From: an uncultured Methylobacillus sp.
GTDB taxonomy: Bacteria > Pseudomonadota > Gammaproteobacteria > Burkholderiales > Methylophilaceae
Length of the DNA: 24,133 nt
NCBI GenBank assembly: GCA_946478965.1
Contig: CAMLDQ010000029.1
Span: 1-24,133, forward strand
Direction of reading: 5' to 3'
The position numbers and the translations under genes are program-made. The notes under the pieces are model-generated. The model made no database searches and was not told the DNA's origin. It saw only the letters and a list, made by a program, of their open reading frames with translations. Below are positions 16,072 through 23,800 of the stretch, piece by piece; within the stretch, counting starts at the first letter, position 1; the number at the start of each line of letters is the position of its first letter.

Positions 16072-16792
16072 CCAGGCTGGCAAGGTGGCGCCGTTCCTGC
16101 CCAAGTGCCGGAATGGGGTGGAAAAAATGCATCTCGATCACGATTTCCCGCTGACTCAGCACTGCCCATAGCGATTCCCACAGGCTTGTTTCACCGCTGT
16201 AGGCGACCGCGGTATTGGCGCCTCCCTTGCCATCCGGATAATGCAGTGCCACCGGCCAGACCTGTGCGCCGTTATTGATGGCAGCCTGAAACAGGCTTGC
16301 CTTGAACGGTTTAAGCTCGGTCCCGTCGGTGGTGGTGCCTTCCGGGAAGAGGCACACGCACGCTTTCCTGTTCAGCGCCTCTTCCACTTCCGTCAGCATG
16401 CGTGCGGTGTCATGGCGCCGTGTGCGTTCGATAAACAGCGTGCCGGTCTTTTGTGCCAGCCAGCCGATCAGCGGCCAATCGCGGATGTCCGATTTGGCAA
16501 CGAAGTGAATCGTATGCAACTGCTTCAGTGCCCAGATGTCGATCCAGGAAATATGGTTGGCGACAAAGAACGCCGTGTTTGTATCGTTCTTTGGCAGGTG
16601 GCCATAGGTCACTACACGGATATTCAGGATGGCGAGCACGGCGACGCACCATGACCGGATGCGGGATTCGCGCTTTTCGTCGGTCAGGTGCGGCAGTATC
16701 AGCAGGGTAGTGGCGGCGCCCGACAGCAGGTGCAGGAACAGGCGCGTCAGCCGGAATAATCGCGTGGCGAGTGAGGTGGGGGCGATACTCAA
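15992..16792 (-). CDS. olsA: lyso-ornithine lipid O-acyltransferase (PlsC family)
   Basis: This 266-residue membrane-associated acyltransferase is predicted to add the second fatty acid to lyso-ornithine lipid. It has an N-terminal hydrophobic stretch (about residues 17-35), the catalytic HX4D motif NHISWID (H80, D85) and the FPEGT motif (149-153) of the PlsC family. By these motifs alone it could be a lysophosphatidate acyltransferase; its position directly after olsB favours OlsA. The frame stays open far into olsB, but no start fits there. I propose TTG at 16790-16792, whose TTGA overlaps the TGA stop of olsB, giving tight translational coupling. No Met codon precedes the HX4D motif otherwise. 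Its 3' end overlaps apaH on the other strand by 80 bases. Confidence 0.82.
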   Translation of the reverse strand: MSIAPTSLATRLFRLTRLFLHLLSGAATTLLILPHLTDEKRESRIRSWCVAVLAILNIRVVTYGHLPKNDTNTAFFVANHISWIDIWALKQLHTIHFVAKSDIRDWPLIGWLAQKTGTLFIERTRRHDTARMLTEVEEALNRKACVCLFPEGTTTDGTELKPFKASLFQAAINNGAQVWPVALHYPDGKGGANTAVAYSGETSLWESLWAVLSQREIVIEMHFFHPIPALGQERRHLASLARHAIASLPSLHHRKAPETAADLPIG

Positions 16793-17544
16793 GCGTGTTT
16801 GAGGAAATGTTCGGCGTAACGCTTGTTGATGCGAGCGAGGGGCAGCATCACCAGCAGATCCGCGGTGTTGAAGTCGGGATCCCAGGCCGGTTCGCCGCAG
16901 ACGTAGGCGCCCAGACGCAAGTAGCCTTTGACGAGTGCGGGGCAGGAGGCGTCCATGTCGCTGCACAGGGCATCGAGCGGTAGCGGGCAGCGCGGAAATA
17001 CGCGGTATTCGGCAGGGGCCAGATAATCATGCTTCAACCTATTATAGAGACTGGCGGCCGCGTGTCCACCATCTGCCATGCTGATGCTGGCGCAGCCGAT
17101 CAAGTAGTCGTAGCGATTGAGCAGCATGTATTTTGCGAGGCCTGCCCACAATAATGCAATGGTGCTGCCGTTGCGATAATCCGGGTCGACGCAGGCGCGG
17201 CCGACTTCCACGGTGCGGTCGAACAAGGGCTCCAGGCGGCTCAGGTCGAATTCTCCAGCGGAGTAGTAACCGCCCGCTTCGCTTGCCATGGCCGGGCTCA
17301 GGATGCGGTAGGTGCCGACCACCTTGCCATTTTCGCGTTCACGCACCAGCAGGTGGTCGCAGAACGGGTCGAAGCCGTCGCGATCCAGCTTGTCGATGCG
17401 GGACAATTTGGCCCCCATTTCTTCGGCGAAGACGCGGTAGCGCAGTGCCTGGGCTTCGCGCACTTCCGAAGGGCTGCGAGCCAGGCTGAAATAAAGGGCA
17501 GGATGTTCCGGCTGCAGGTGGGCCGGCGTTTGCAGGTCAAGCAT
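16789..17544 (-). CDS. olsB: L-ornithine N-alpha-acyltransferase (OlsB-type GNAT)
   Basis: OlsB transfers a 3-hydroxyacyl group from acyl carrier protein to ornithine, the first step of ornithine-lipid synthesis. The 251-residue protein shows the family pattern: LRYRVFAEEMGA and DFDPFCDHLLV-like segments near the start (here DGFDPFCDHLLV), GTYRIL, VEVGRACVDPDYRNG (the acyl-carrier/cofactor loop) and a C-terminal YLRLGAYVCGEPAWDPDFNTADLL, with NTADLL highly typical. ATG 17544 is preferred: GGGAG lies seven bases upstream, but within a perfect hairpin. A TTG at 17574 would start inside that hairpin and lacks a ribosome binding site. Ornithine lipids replace phospholipids in the membrane, often under phosphate shortage; nothing like a Pho box was recognised here. 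Confidence 0.9.
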   Translation of the reverse strand: MLDLQTPAHLQPEHPALYFSLARSPSEVREAQALRYRVFAEEMGAKLSRIDKLDRDGFDPFCDHLLVRERENGKVVGTYRILSPAMASEAGGYYSAGEFDLSRLEPLFDRTVEVGRACVDPDYRNGSTIALLWAGLAKYMLLNRYDYLIGCASISMADGGHAAASLYNRLKHDYLAPAEYRVFPRCPLPLDALCSDMDASCPALVKGYLRLGAYVCGEPAWDPDFNTADLLVMLPLARINKRYAEHFLKHA

Positions 17545-17548
17545 GGGG

Positions 17549-17573
17549 TGCTCCCGAAATAGTTTCGGGAGCA
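17549..17573. repeat. perfect 11-bp hairpin covering the olsB ribosome binding site
   Basis: TGCTCCCGAAA (17549-17559) and TTTCGGGAGCA (17563-17573) are perfect inverted repeats with only three bases between. In the leftward message the second arm contains GGGAG, the ribosome binding site of olsB, ending four bases before its ATG. There is no T-run after the stem in the leftward direction, so it is unlikely to be a terminator for the lipoprotein gene upstream. Confidence 0.7.
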
Positions 17574-17628
17574 ACTTTATGCAGCGGGTGTTACAGAAAG
17601 GTGACGCGCGTTTGAAGCTTGGATGACG

Positions 17629-18081
17629 CTAGTGGCTGACGCGGGTGACACCGTCGCCTTCCAGCACGCGCACGCGGTCGCCCGGGTGGAATTGCTCGTC
17701 CGCTTCCTGCACGATGGCGATCAGGCCGCCCTTGTCCAGCTGCACCGTCACTTCGACACCGTCTTTGCGCGTCACGCCCTCTTCGGCCGCAGCGCCGGCC
17801 AGGCCGCCAGCCACGGCGCCGACCACGGTCGTCAATATCTTGCCGCGGCCGCCGCCCAGCGAATTGCCGGCGACGCCGCCCACGACTGCGCCGGTGCCGG
17901 TGCCAATGCCGCTTTTCGTGCCTTCGATCTTGACCTGGCGCACGCTTTCAACGGTACCCATTTTCACCGTTTGAACCTGGCGGGTCTGGTCCCGGCTGTA
18001 GACCTCGCCGGAGTTGCTGCTGGCGCATGCGGTAACGAGCGCGGCCAAAAACAGGAGTGCAATGCTACGGGTGACAGCCAT
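17629..18081 (-). CDS. glycine-zipper outer-membrane lipoprotein (SlyB/Pcp type)
   Basis: This is a 150-residue lipoprotein. The signal peptide ends in LVTAC, so Cys19 would be lipidated. The next part (about 20-55) is polar, followed by a glycine-zipper two-helix segment with repeated small residues (GIGTGTGAVVGGVAGNSLGGG and VVGAVAGGLAGAAAEEG, about residues 57-100). The C-terminal 45 residues form a small beta domain containing EVTVQLDKGG and GDRVRVLEGDG, as in SlyB. The role of SlyB proteins is envelope integrity; specific partners are not known from this sequence. ATG 18081 has AAGGA seven bases upstream; an upstream in-frame extension to 18246 overlaps pfkB and is rejected. The stop is 84 bases before olsB. 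Confidence 0.9.
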   Translation of the reverse strand: MAVTRSIALLFLAALVTACASSNSGEVYSRDQTRQVQTVKMGTVESVRQVKIEGTKSGIGTGTGAVVGGVAGNSLGGGRGKILTTVVGAVAGGLAGAAAEEGVTRKDGVEVTVQLDKGGLIAIVQEADEQFHPGDRVRVLEGDGVTRVSH

Positions 18082-18101
18082 GACCTTATCCTTCCTCACA
18101 A

Positions 18102-19040
18102 TTACAAAATGATTTCCGAACCAAACGCCTTGCGGTAGCGAGCGGCGATTTCTGCGCGTGTGGGGCGGTGATTCTGCCCGCCGCGACTCGAGATCTTGAT
18201 TGAGCCCATGACGGACGCCAGTTGTCCGGCCGCACGCCAATCCCAACCTTGCGCGATGCCATGCAGCAGCCCGGCGCGGTAGGCATCGCCGCAGCCGGTG
18301 GGGTCGATCACGGCGTCCGCTTCCACGCAGGGGATGTCGATCCGCTGCCCTTCGGCATAAATGGTCGAGCCCTGCGCGCCGCGCGTCACGACAAGCGCTT
18401 TTACGCGTTCCGCCAGCGCCTCGATCGTTTGACCGGTTTTCTCCTGCATCAGTTGCGCTTCGTAGTCATTGAACGCCATATATTCGGCGAGGCCGGTGAA
18501 GTGCAGCAATTCCCCGCCATCGAACATCGGCATGCCCTGGCCCGGGTCGAACAGGAACGGGATGCCGGCTTCATGAAATTCACGCGCATGCTGGAACATG
18601 CCCTCCCGGCCGTCCGGCGCGATGATGCCGAGGCTGACCTGTTGCGCATCCTTGACGCTGTTTTCGTGGGCGCTGTTCATCGCGCCGGGATGAAAGGCGG
18701 TGATCTGGTTGTCGTCAAGATCGGTGGTGATGAAGGCTTGCGCGGTATAGCTGCCGTCGATATGGCAGACGTGACTCATGCTCAGCGCATTATTCTGCAG
18801 CCATTTGGCATAGGGGGCGAAGTCCTCGCCGACGGTCGCCATGATGAGCGGCCGTCCGCCGAGGAGGTTCAGATTGTAGGCGATATTGCCGGCGGTGCCC
18901 CCGAATTCGCGCCGCATTTCCGGGACCAGGAAGGCGACGTTCAGCATATGGATTTTTTCAGGAAGGATGTGGTGCTTGAAGCGGTCGGGAAACACCATGA
19001 TGGTGTCATAAGCGAGCGAACCGCAAATCAGGGTATGCAT
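18102..19040 (-). CDS. PfkB-family sugar/nucleoside kinase
   Basis: This 312-residue ribokinase-type kinase most resembles the adenosine-kinase-like members of the PfkB family. Visible are the N-terminal substrate-binding Gly-Gly motif (FGGTAGNIAYNL, about 47-58), the strand VVTRGAQGS (about 218-225), and the PfkB signature DPTGCGDAYRAGLL with catalytic base D252 and the anion-hole glycines. A C-terminal NHRPT follows. The substrate cannot be read from sequence; adenosine or a sugar are the main options. The start ATG 19040 has GGA nine bases upstream. The lipoprotein gene follows after 20 bases on the same strand. Confidence 0.88.
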   Translation of the reverse strand: MHTLICGSLAYDTIMVFPDRFKHHILPEKIHMLNVAFLVPEMRREFGGTAGNIAYNLNLLGGRPLIMATVGEDFAPYAKWLQNNALSMSHVCHIDGSYTAQAFITTDLDDNQITAFHPGAMNSAHENSVKDAQQVSLGIIAPDGREGMFQHAREFHEAGIPFLFDPGQGMPMFDGGELLHFTGLAEYMAFNDYEAQLMQEKTGQTIEALAERVKALVVTRGAQGSTIYAEGQRIDIPCVEADAVIDPTGCGDAYRAGLLHGIAQGWDWRAAGQLASVMGSIKISSRGGQNHRPTRAEIAARYRKAFGSEIIL

Positions 19041-19069
19041 GTAGGAATTCCGCTGGGCTGAAAGCCCGG

Positions 19070-19099
19070 ATTATCGGCCAGTAAGCGGGCCGTGGGCAA
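19070..19099 (-). promoter_or_regulatory. possible sigma-70 promoter of the pfkB-olsBA run
   Basis: On the minus strand TTGCCC (19094-19099) and GATAAT (19070-19075) are 18 bases apart, about 30 bases before the pfkB ATG. The match is moderate. Confidence 0.4.
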
Positions 19100-19112
19100 G
19101 CTTTGTCCGAGA

Positions 19113-19136
19113 GGAAAAGGGGTTGCGCCGCGCGCA
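19113..19136 (-). terminator. weak intrinsic terminator after hemJ
   Basis: In the leftward direction TGCGC-GCG-GCGCA forms a five-pair stem (19124-19136) followed by ACCCCTTTTCC. The stem is short and the T-run is only four bases, so the call is tentative. Confidence 0.3.
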
Positions 19137-19152
19137 TACGGCATTGGGCATG

Positions 19153-19563
19153 CTAGAAAGGTTTCAGCTCGACCAGGAAAATTACCGCAAACAGGATGAG
19201 CACCGGGACTTCGTTGAACCAGCGGTAAAACACATGGCTGTGCCGGTTGCGGTCTTCAGCGAATGCGCGCACCAGCCGGCCGCAATAGAGGTGGTAAGCG
19301 ATCAGGCCCAGTACCAGCGCGAGCTTGGCGTGCAGCCACCCACCCGAGAACGCGTAACCCTTCCACAGCCACATGCCGAATCCCAAGGCGAGGATGCCGA
19401 GCGGTGTCATGAAACGGTAGAGCTTGCGCTCCATCAGCTTGAGCCGGTCCGAAGTGGCGACATCATCCACCATTGCGTGGTTGACGAAGAGCCGGGGTAA
19501 ATAGAACAGGCCCGCGAACCAACTGATGACGAAAATAATGTGGAGGGATTTTATCCAGAGCAC
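19153..19563 (-). CDS. hemJ: HemJ/CopD-family membrane protein, probable protoporphyrinogen IX oxidase
   Basis: HemJ carries out the penultimate step of haem synthesis, oxidising protoporphyrinogen IX, and is an integral inner-membrane protein. The 136-residue product has four predicted helices and the typical start LWIKSLHIIFVISWFAGLFY with its conserved His, then FYLPRLFVNHA, the loop LKLMERKLYRFMTPLG, the helix pair GGWLHAKLALVLGLIAYHLYCG, and RWFNEVPVLILF near the end. The start is GTG 19563, four bases after the dinB stop, with GGGAA upstream, so it is co-transcribed with dinB. An open frame reaching to 19764 overlaps dinB and is not used. Annotation as a generic CopD protein is the alternative; the start and length fit HemJ better. 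Confidence 0.82.
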   Translation of the reverse strand: MLWIKSLHIIFVISWFAGLFYLPRLFVNHAMVDDVATSDRLKLMERKLYRFMTPLGILALGFGMWLWKGYAFSGGWLHAKLALVLGLIAYHLYCGRLVRAFAEDRNRHSHVFYRWFNEVPVLILFAVIFLVELKPF

Positions 19564-19567
19564 GGGT

Positions 19568-20122
19568 TCAAGTTCCCGTAGCGGGAGCTTCGGTGCCCGT
19601 TTTTCGCAAGTTCTGCAGATGCTCGCCCATTTCCATCCGATACGCGTAATAGGCCATGTCGGGATAGGGCGCCCCCAGCATGCTGGCGGCAGCGGATATC
19701 TGGCCGCGCTGCAGTGCGGCATAAGTGAAGATATGCGTGAGTGCATCGCGCACCCAGATGGCATTGGGTTCCTGACTCAGGGTGCGGCGGTAGGTCAGTC
19801 GACTGTCGAAGAAATCCTGGGATTGGCCTTCCAGCCAATGCTGCAGGGTGCGGATTTCATGGCGCAAGGTATTCTTCAACTCGCGCCAGTCCATAAACTG
19901 GGTGCCCGTGTAGCGTACGGCCGGGCTATCCCCTTGCAGGCGAGCCAGCCATTTGCGATGAAAAAACGCGAGGTGGTCGACGCTGTCGTGGATATTGCCG
20001 AAGTAGAGTTTCTGCGGGCTGGTGCGTGCGGCCGCGTCGAGCCGATCGAGCGCATTGAACAGGATGTCGTTGGCCCAGTGCTGGTAATCGGTCTGGTACA
20101 GGAAATACTGTTTGAAGTCCAT
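19568..20122 (-). CDS. DinB-family four-helix protein, metal site apparently lost
   Basis: This 184-residue soluble protein has the DinB/YfiT-like four-helix layout: an N-terminal Y..WAND segment, a helix with HDSVDHLAFFHR (H50), and a fourth helix reading HIFTYAALQRGQIS. The usual metal-binding HxxxH before the RGQ motif is replaced by Y134-x3-Q138, so only the first His (H50) of the expected three ligands remains. DinB proteins often act as metal-dependent thiol S-transferases; this one is unlikely to do so in the same way. The start shares a base with the tlpA stop (TGATG), and GGAGG lies about nine bases upstream. It sits between a thioredoxin-like and a HemJ gene. The specific role is unknown. 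Confidence 0.87.
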   Translation of the reverse strand: MDFKQYFLYQTDYQHWANDILFNALDRLDAAARTSPQKLYFGNIHDSVDHLAFFHRKWLARLQGDSPAVRYTGTQFMDWRELKNTLRHEIRTLQHWLEGQSQDFFDSRLTYRRTLSQEPNAIWVRDALTHIFTYAALQRGQISAAASMLGAPYPDMAYYAYRMEMGEHLQNLRKTGTEAPATGT

Positions 20123-20631
20123 CAGCTTGCCCTCCCTAGTTCATTGTCCAACATCGTATGCAGGCCGGCGAAATCGAGATCGCCGACAACATGGCGTACG
20201 ATGCGGCCGTTTTTGTCGATGACGAATGCCGTCGGGGTAAGGTTGACTTCGTTGAAGGCCGTGGCCACGTCGCCGCGAATATCGAGCGCGACCGGAAATG
20301 GCAGCGCGTGCTTCTCGCTGTAGTTGGCTACATGGTCGGGCGGATCGTAGGACATGGCAACCGCGACCACTTCGAAGCCGCGTGCATGATAGCGTTGATA
20401 AGTGTCGACGAGCTTAGGCATTTCAGCAATGCAGCCCGGGCAGGTGGTGGCCCAGAAATTGACCAGCACGATCTTGCCGCGCAGCTGATCCATCGTGATC
20501 TGCTGGCCGGACAGGGTGACAAATTTCACGTCAGGCGCGGCCTGCCGGTTGTTCAGCGACCAGGCGAGGGTGCCGAGCAGGGCGAGCAGGATCAGCGGAA
20601 TCAGTAACTTGCGGAGACGGCTGGATGTCAT
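20122..20631 (-). CDS. TlpA/ResA-type membrane-anchored thioredoxin
   Basis: This 169-residue protein has an N-terminal signal anchor (about residues 8-26) and a periplasmic thioredoxin fold. The redox site is TTCPGC (C64, C67) after the strand KIVLVNFW. The cis-Pro is seen in LTPTAFVID and the usual partner strand follows (GRIVRHVVGD). TlpA/ResA proteins keep cysteines reduced in apocytochromes c or cytochrome oxidase; the c-type cytochrome in this window and HemJ encoded two genes downstream fit that picture, but the link is inference. The ATG has AAAGG about seven bases upstream. The stop TGA overlaps the dinB ATG by one base. Confidence 0.9.
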   Translation of the reverse strand: MTSSRLRKLLIPLILLALLGTLAWSLNNRQAAPDVKFVTLSGQQITMDQLRGKIVLVNFWATTCPGCIAEMPKLVDTYQRYHARGFEVVAVAMSYDPPDHVANYSEKHALPFPVALDIRGDVATAFNEVNLTPTAFVIDKNGRIVRHVVGDLDFAGLHTMLDNELGRAS

Positions 20632-20667
20632 GGTGAACCTTTTTCAGTAATTACGGTATTTTGGTAC

Positions 20668-20679
20668 ATTCCGTGGAAT
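20668..20679. repeat. 12-bp palindrome between tlpA and the oxidoreductase gene
   Basis: ATTCC-GT-GGAAT is a palindrome in the 223-base divergent gap between tlpA and the DUF3683 gene, about 37 bases upstream of the tlpA start. It could be an operator but could equally be chance. The rest of the gap has only the extended -10 element described separately. Confidence 0.25.
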
Positions 20680-20813
20680 TTGTCATTTTGAGACCATGGT
20701 CAAGGCAAGCGGTTCTTGCGGCGGCGAACTACGGTGCTGGCGGGCTTCCGCCGGAATCTCCTTGAGTTGAATAATGGATATATATTTCAAAGGGTTATTG
20801 GCTTCTTTCTATG

Positions 20814-20822
20814 TGCTATAAT
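20814..20822 (+). promoter_or_regulatory. extended -10 promoter of the DUF3683 oxidoreductase gene
   Basis: TGC followed by a consensus TATAAT (20817-20822) sits 32 bases before the ATG at 20855. The region at -35 has only weak candidates (such as TTATTG at 20795-20800). The short leader shows no clear Shine-Dalgarno sequence. Confidence 0.55.
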
Positions 20823-20854
20823 CAAACGCTTCCGGCAAACTTCTTGTTATATCC

Positions 20855-23800
20855 ATGACCAACCGCCTGCGCGAAATTCCCTATAACTACACGTCGTTCT
20901 CCGACCGCGAAATCGTCATCCGATTCTTGGGCGAAGAGTCCTGGGATGTGCTTAACGAGTTGCGCGGGGAGCGCAAGACTGGCCGGTCTGCGCGTATGCT
21001 GTTCGAGGTGTTGGGCGATCTTTGGGTGGTGACGCGCAATCCCTACCTGCAGGATGACCTGCTGGCCAACCCGAAACGGCTGAAGGCCCTGGTCGGTGCG
21101 CTGCACCATCGTTTGCAGGCGATCAACGAGCGCGGCCAGAACAATGCGCGCGTGCTCAAACTGCTGGAATCGGCCCGGCGTGCCGTCGCGCTGTTCGAGG
21201 AAGATTTCCGCAATACCGCACGCTTGCGTAAGCAAGCATTGGCGAAGCTCGGCCGCATTACGCGCAAGGACAACATCCAGTTCGACGGCCTGGCGCGCGT
21301 ATCGCACGTAACGGATGCGACCGACTGGCGGGTCGAATATCCTTTCGTGGTGATCAATCCGGATACCGAGGAAGAGGTCGCGCCTATCGTCAAGGCCTGC
21401 ATCGAACTGGGATTGACCATCATCCCGCGCGGCGGCGGCACCGGTTACACCGGCGGTGCCGTGCCGCTGACGGCAATGTCGGCGGTGATCAATACGGAAA
21501 AGCTCGATGCCATCGGTCCGGTCGAAAGGCATCAACTGCCCGGCGTCGCGCAGCCTGTTCCGACCATACGCTGCGGTGCCGGGGTGGTGACGCGGCGCGT
21601 GATGGAGGCGGCCACCGACGCCGGCCTGGAGTTCGCGGTCGACCCGACTTCGGCGGATGCCTCCTGCATCGGCGGCAACGTGGCGATGAACGCCGGTGGC
21701 AAGAAGGCGGTGCTATGGGGAACGGCGCTGGACAACCTCGCCTCCTGGCGCATGGTGACGCCGGATGCGACGTGGCTGGAAGTCGAGCGCCTGGACCATA
21801 ATCTCGGCAAGATTCACGATGTCGAAACGGCGCGCTTCCGCATCTCCCGCTTCCTGGCCGATGGCAAAACGCCGCAGGCCGAACCGGAGATCCTGGAGAT
21901 TCCCGGACCGCACTTCCGCAAGACCGGGCTGGGCAAGGACGTCACCGACAAGTTCCTGGCCGGGCTGCCGGGTATCCAGAAAGAGGGTTGCGACGGCCTG
22001 ATCACTTCGGCGACGTTTATCCTGCACCGCATGCCGACGCATGTGCGCACGGTCTGCCTCGAATTCTTCGGTTCGGTGGCGCTGGCCGTGCCGGCCATCG
22101 TCGAGGTCAAGGATTATCTCGATGCGCATCCGGCGACGACCCTGGCTGGGCTGGAGCACCTGGACGAGCGCTACCTGAAAGCCGTGGGCTATGCCACCAA
22201 GGCCAATCGCGCGCAGCGGCCGAAGATGGTGCTGATCGCAGATATCGCCAGCGACGACGAGAATGCCGTGGGCGAAGCCGCATCGCAGATCGTGCGCCTC
22301 GCCAACGCGCGCGGCGGCGAAGGGTTCATTGCGGTTTCGGCTGAGGCACGCAAGAAGTTCTGGCTGGACCGCGCCCGTACCGCCGCGATCGCGGCGCATA
22401 CCAACGCCTTCAAGATCAACGAGGATGTGGTGATTCCGCTTCCGCGCCTGGCCGAATACTCTGACGGCGTCGAGCGCATCAATATCGAGCTGTCGATCAA
22501 GAACAAGCTGCGCCTGCTGGATGCGCTCGAAGAATTCCTGCAGGGCGAGCTTCCATTGCTGGAGGACGAGGACACCAAGGCCGATCCGGAAATGGTCAGC
22601 GTCAGGCGCGAGCAAGCCCGCGTACTGCTGCGGGAGACGCGGGCGCACTGGCAGAAAGTGCTGCAGTCGCTCGATTCGCCGCTGCACGAGATGGGAACGC
22701 TGGCACAGGAATTGATCGCCGCCGCAGGCTTGGGCGAGGCGCTGCCGCTGTTCCGGGCGGTGCAGGAACACCATCTGCGCGTTTCCTGGAAGCGCGAGGT
22801 GCGCAAGCCGTTGCACCAGATTTTCACCGGACGCGAATACACCCCTATCCTGGAAAAGCTGGATGCAATCCACCAGGGCGTGCTGAAGAGCCGCGTGTTC
22901 GTCGCCTTGCACATGCATGCCGGCGATGGCAACGTGCATACCAATATCCCGGTCAATTCGGACGATTACGGCATGCTGCAGGAAGCCAATGCTGCTGTGG
23001 CGCGCATCATGCGACTGGCGACCGAATTGGGCGGTGTGATTTCCGGCGAGCACGGCATCGGCATCACGAAGATGGAGTTCCTCGACCAGACCGTGATCGA
23101 TACGTTTGCCGAGTACAAGCGCAAAGTCGACCCGGAAGGCCGCTTCAACAAGGGCAAGCTGATGGCCGGCGCGGACCTGCGCAATGCCTACACGCCGAGC
23201 TTCGGTCTGCTGGAACAGGAATCCATCATCATGGAGCAGTCGGAAATTGGCGGTATTGCCGATTCCATCAAGGACTGCCTGCGCTGCGGCAAGTGCAAGC
23301 CGGTGTGCACCACCCATGTGCCGCGCGCCAACCTGTTGTACTCGCCACGCAACAAGATCCTGGCGACTTCGTTGCTGATCGAGGCTTTCCTCTACGAGGA
23401 GCAGACCCGGCGTGGCGTTTCGCTGATGCATTTCGACGAGTTCAACGACGTGGCCGACCACTGTACGGTGTGCCATAAATGCAAAAACCCGTGCCCGGTG
23501 GACATCGATTTCGGCGATGTGTCAGTCGCGATGCGCAATTTCCTGCGCAAGCAGGGCAAGAAGGCCTTCAATCCGGGCACCATGGCGTCGATGGCCTTCC
23601 TCAACGCCAAGGATCCGGCCACGATCAAGCTGATCCGCACCGGCATGATCGAGTGGGGCTACAAGATGCAGCGCCTCGCTTATCATGTGGGCAAGAAGAT
23701 CGGCATGGTACGCGAGGCCAAGAAGCATCCGCCAGCGACGCTGGGACAGCCGACGGTGAAGGCGCAGGTGATCCATTTCCTCAACCGGCCGATGCCCAAG

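Noticed and set aside
16793..16966. 58-codon N-terminal extension of the olsA frame
   Set aside because: It lies inside olsB, is Arg-rich without hydrophobic pattern, and lacks a ribosome binding site.
17549..17573. Hairpin before olsB as an intrinsic terminator
   Set aside because: No T-run follows in the leftward direction, and in the rightward direction no gene ends nearby.
21713..23476. 587-codon leftward open frame
   Set aside because: It lies wholly inside the DUF3683 oxidoreductase gene on the other strand, is rich in His, Arg and Gln as antisense frames of GC-rich genes are, and shows no domain.
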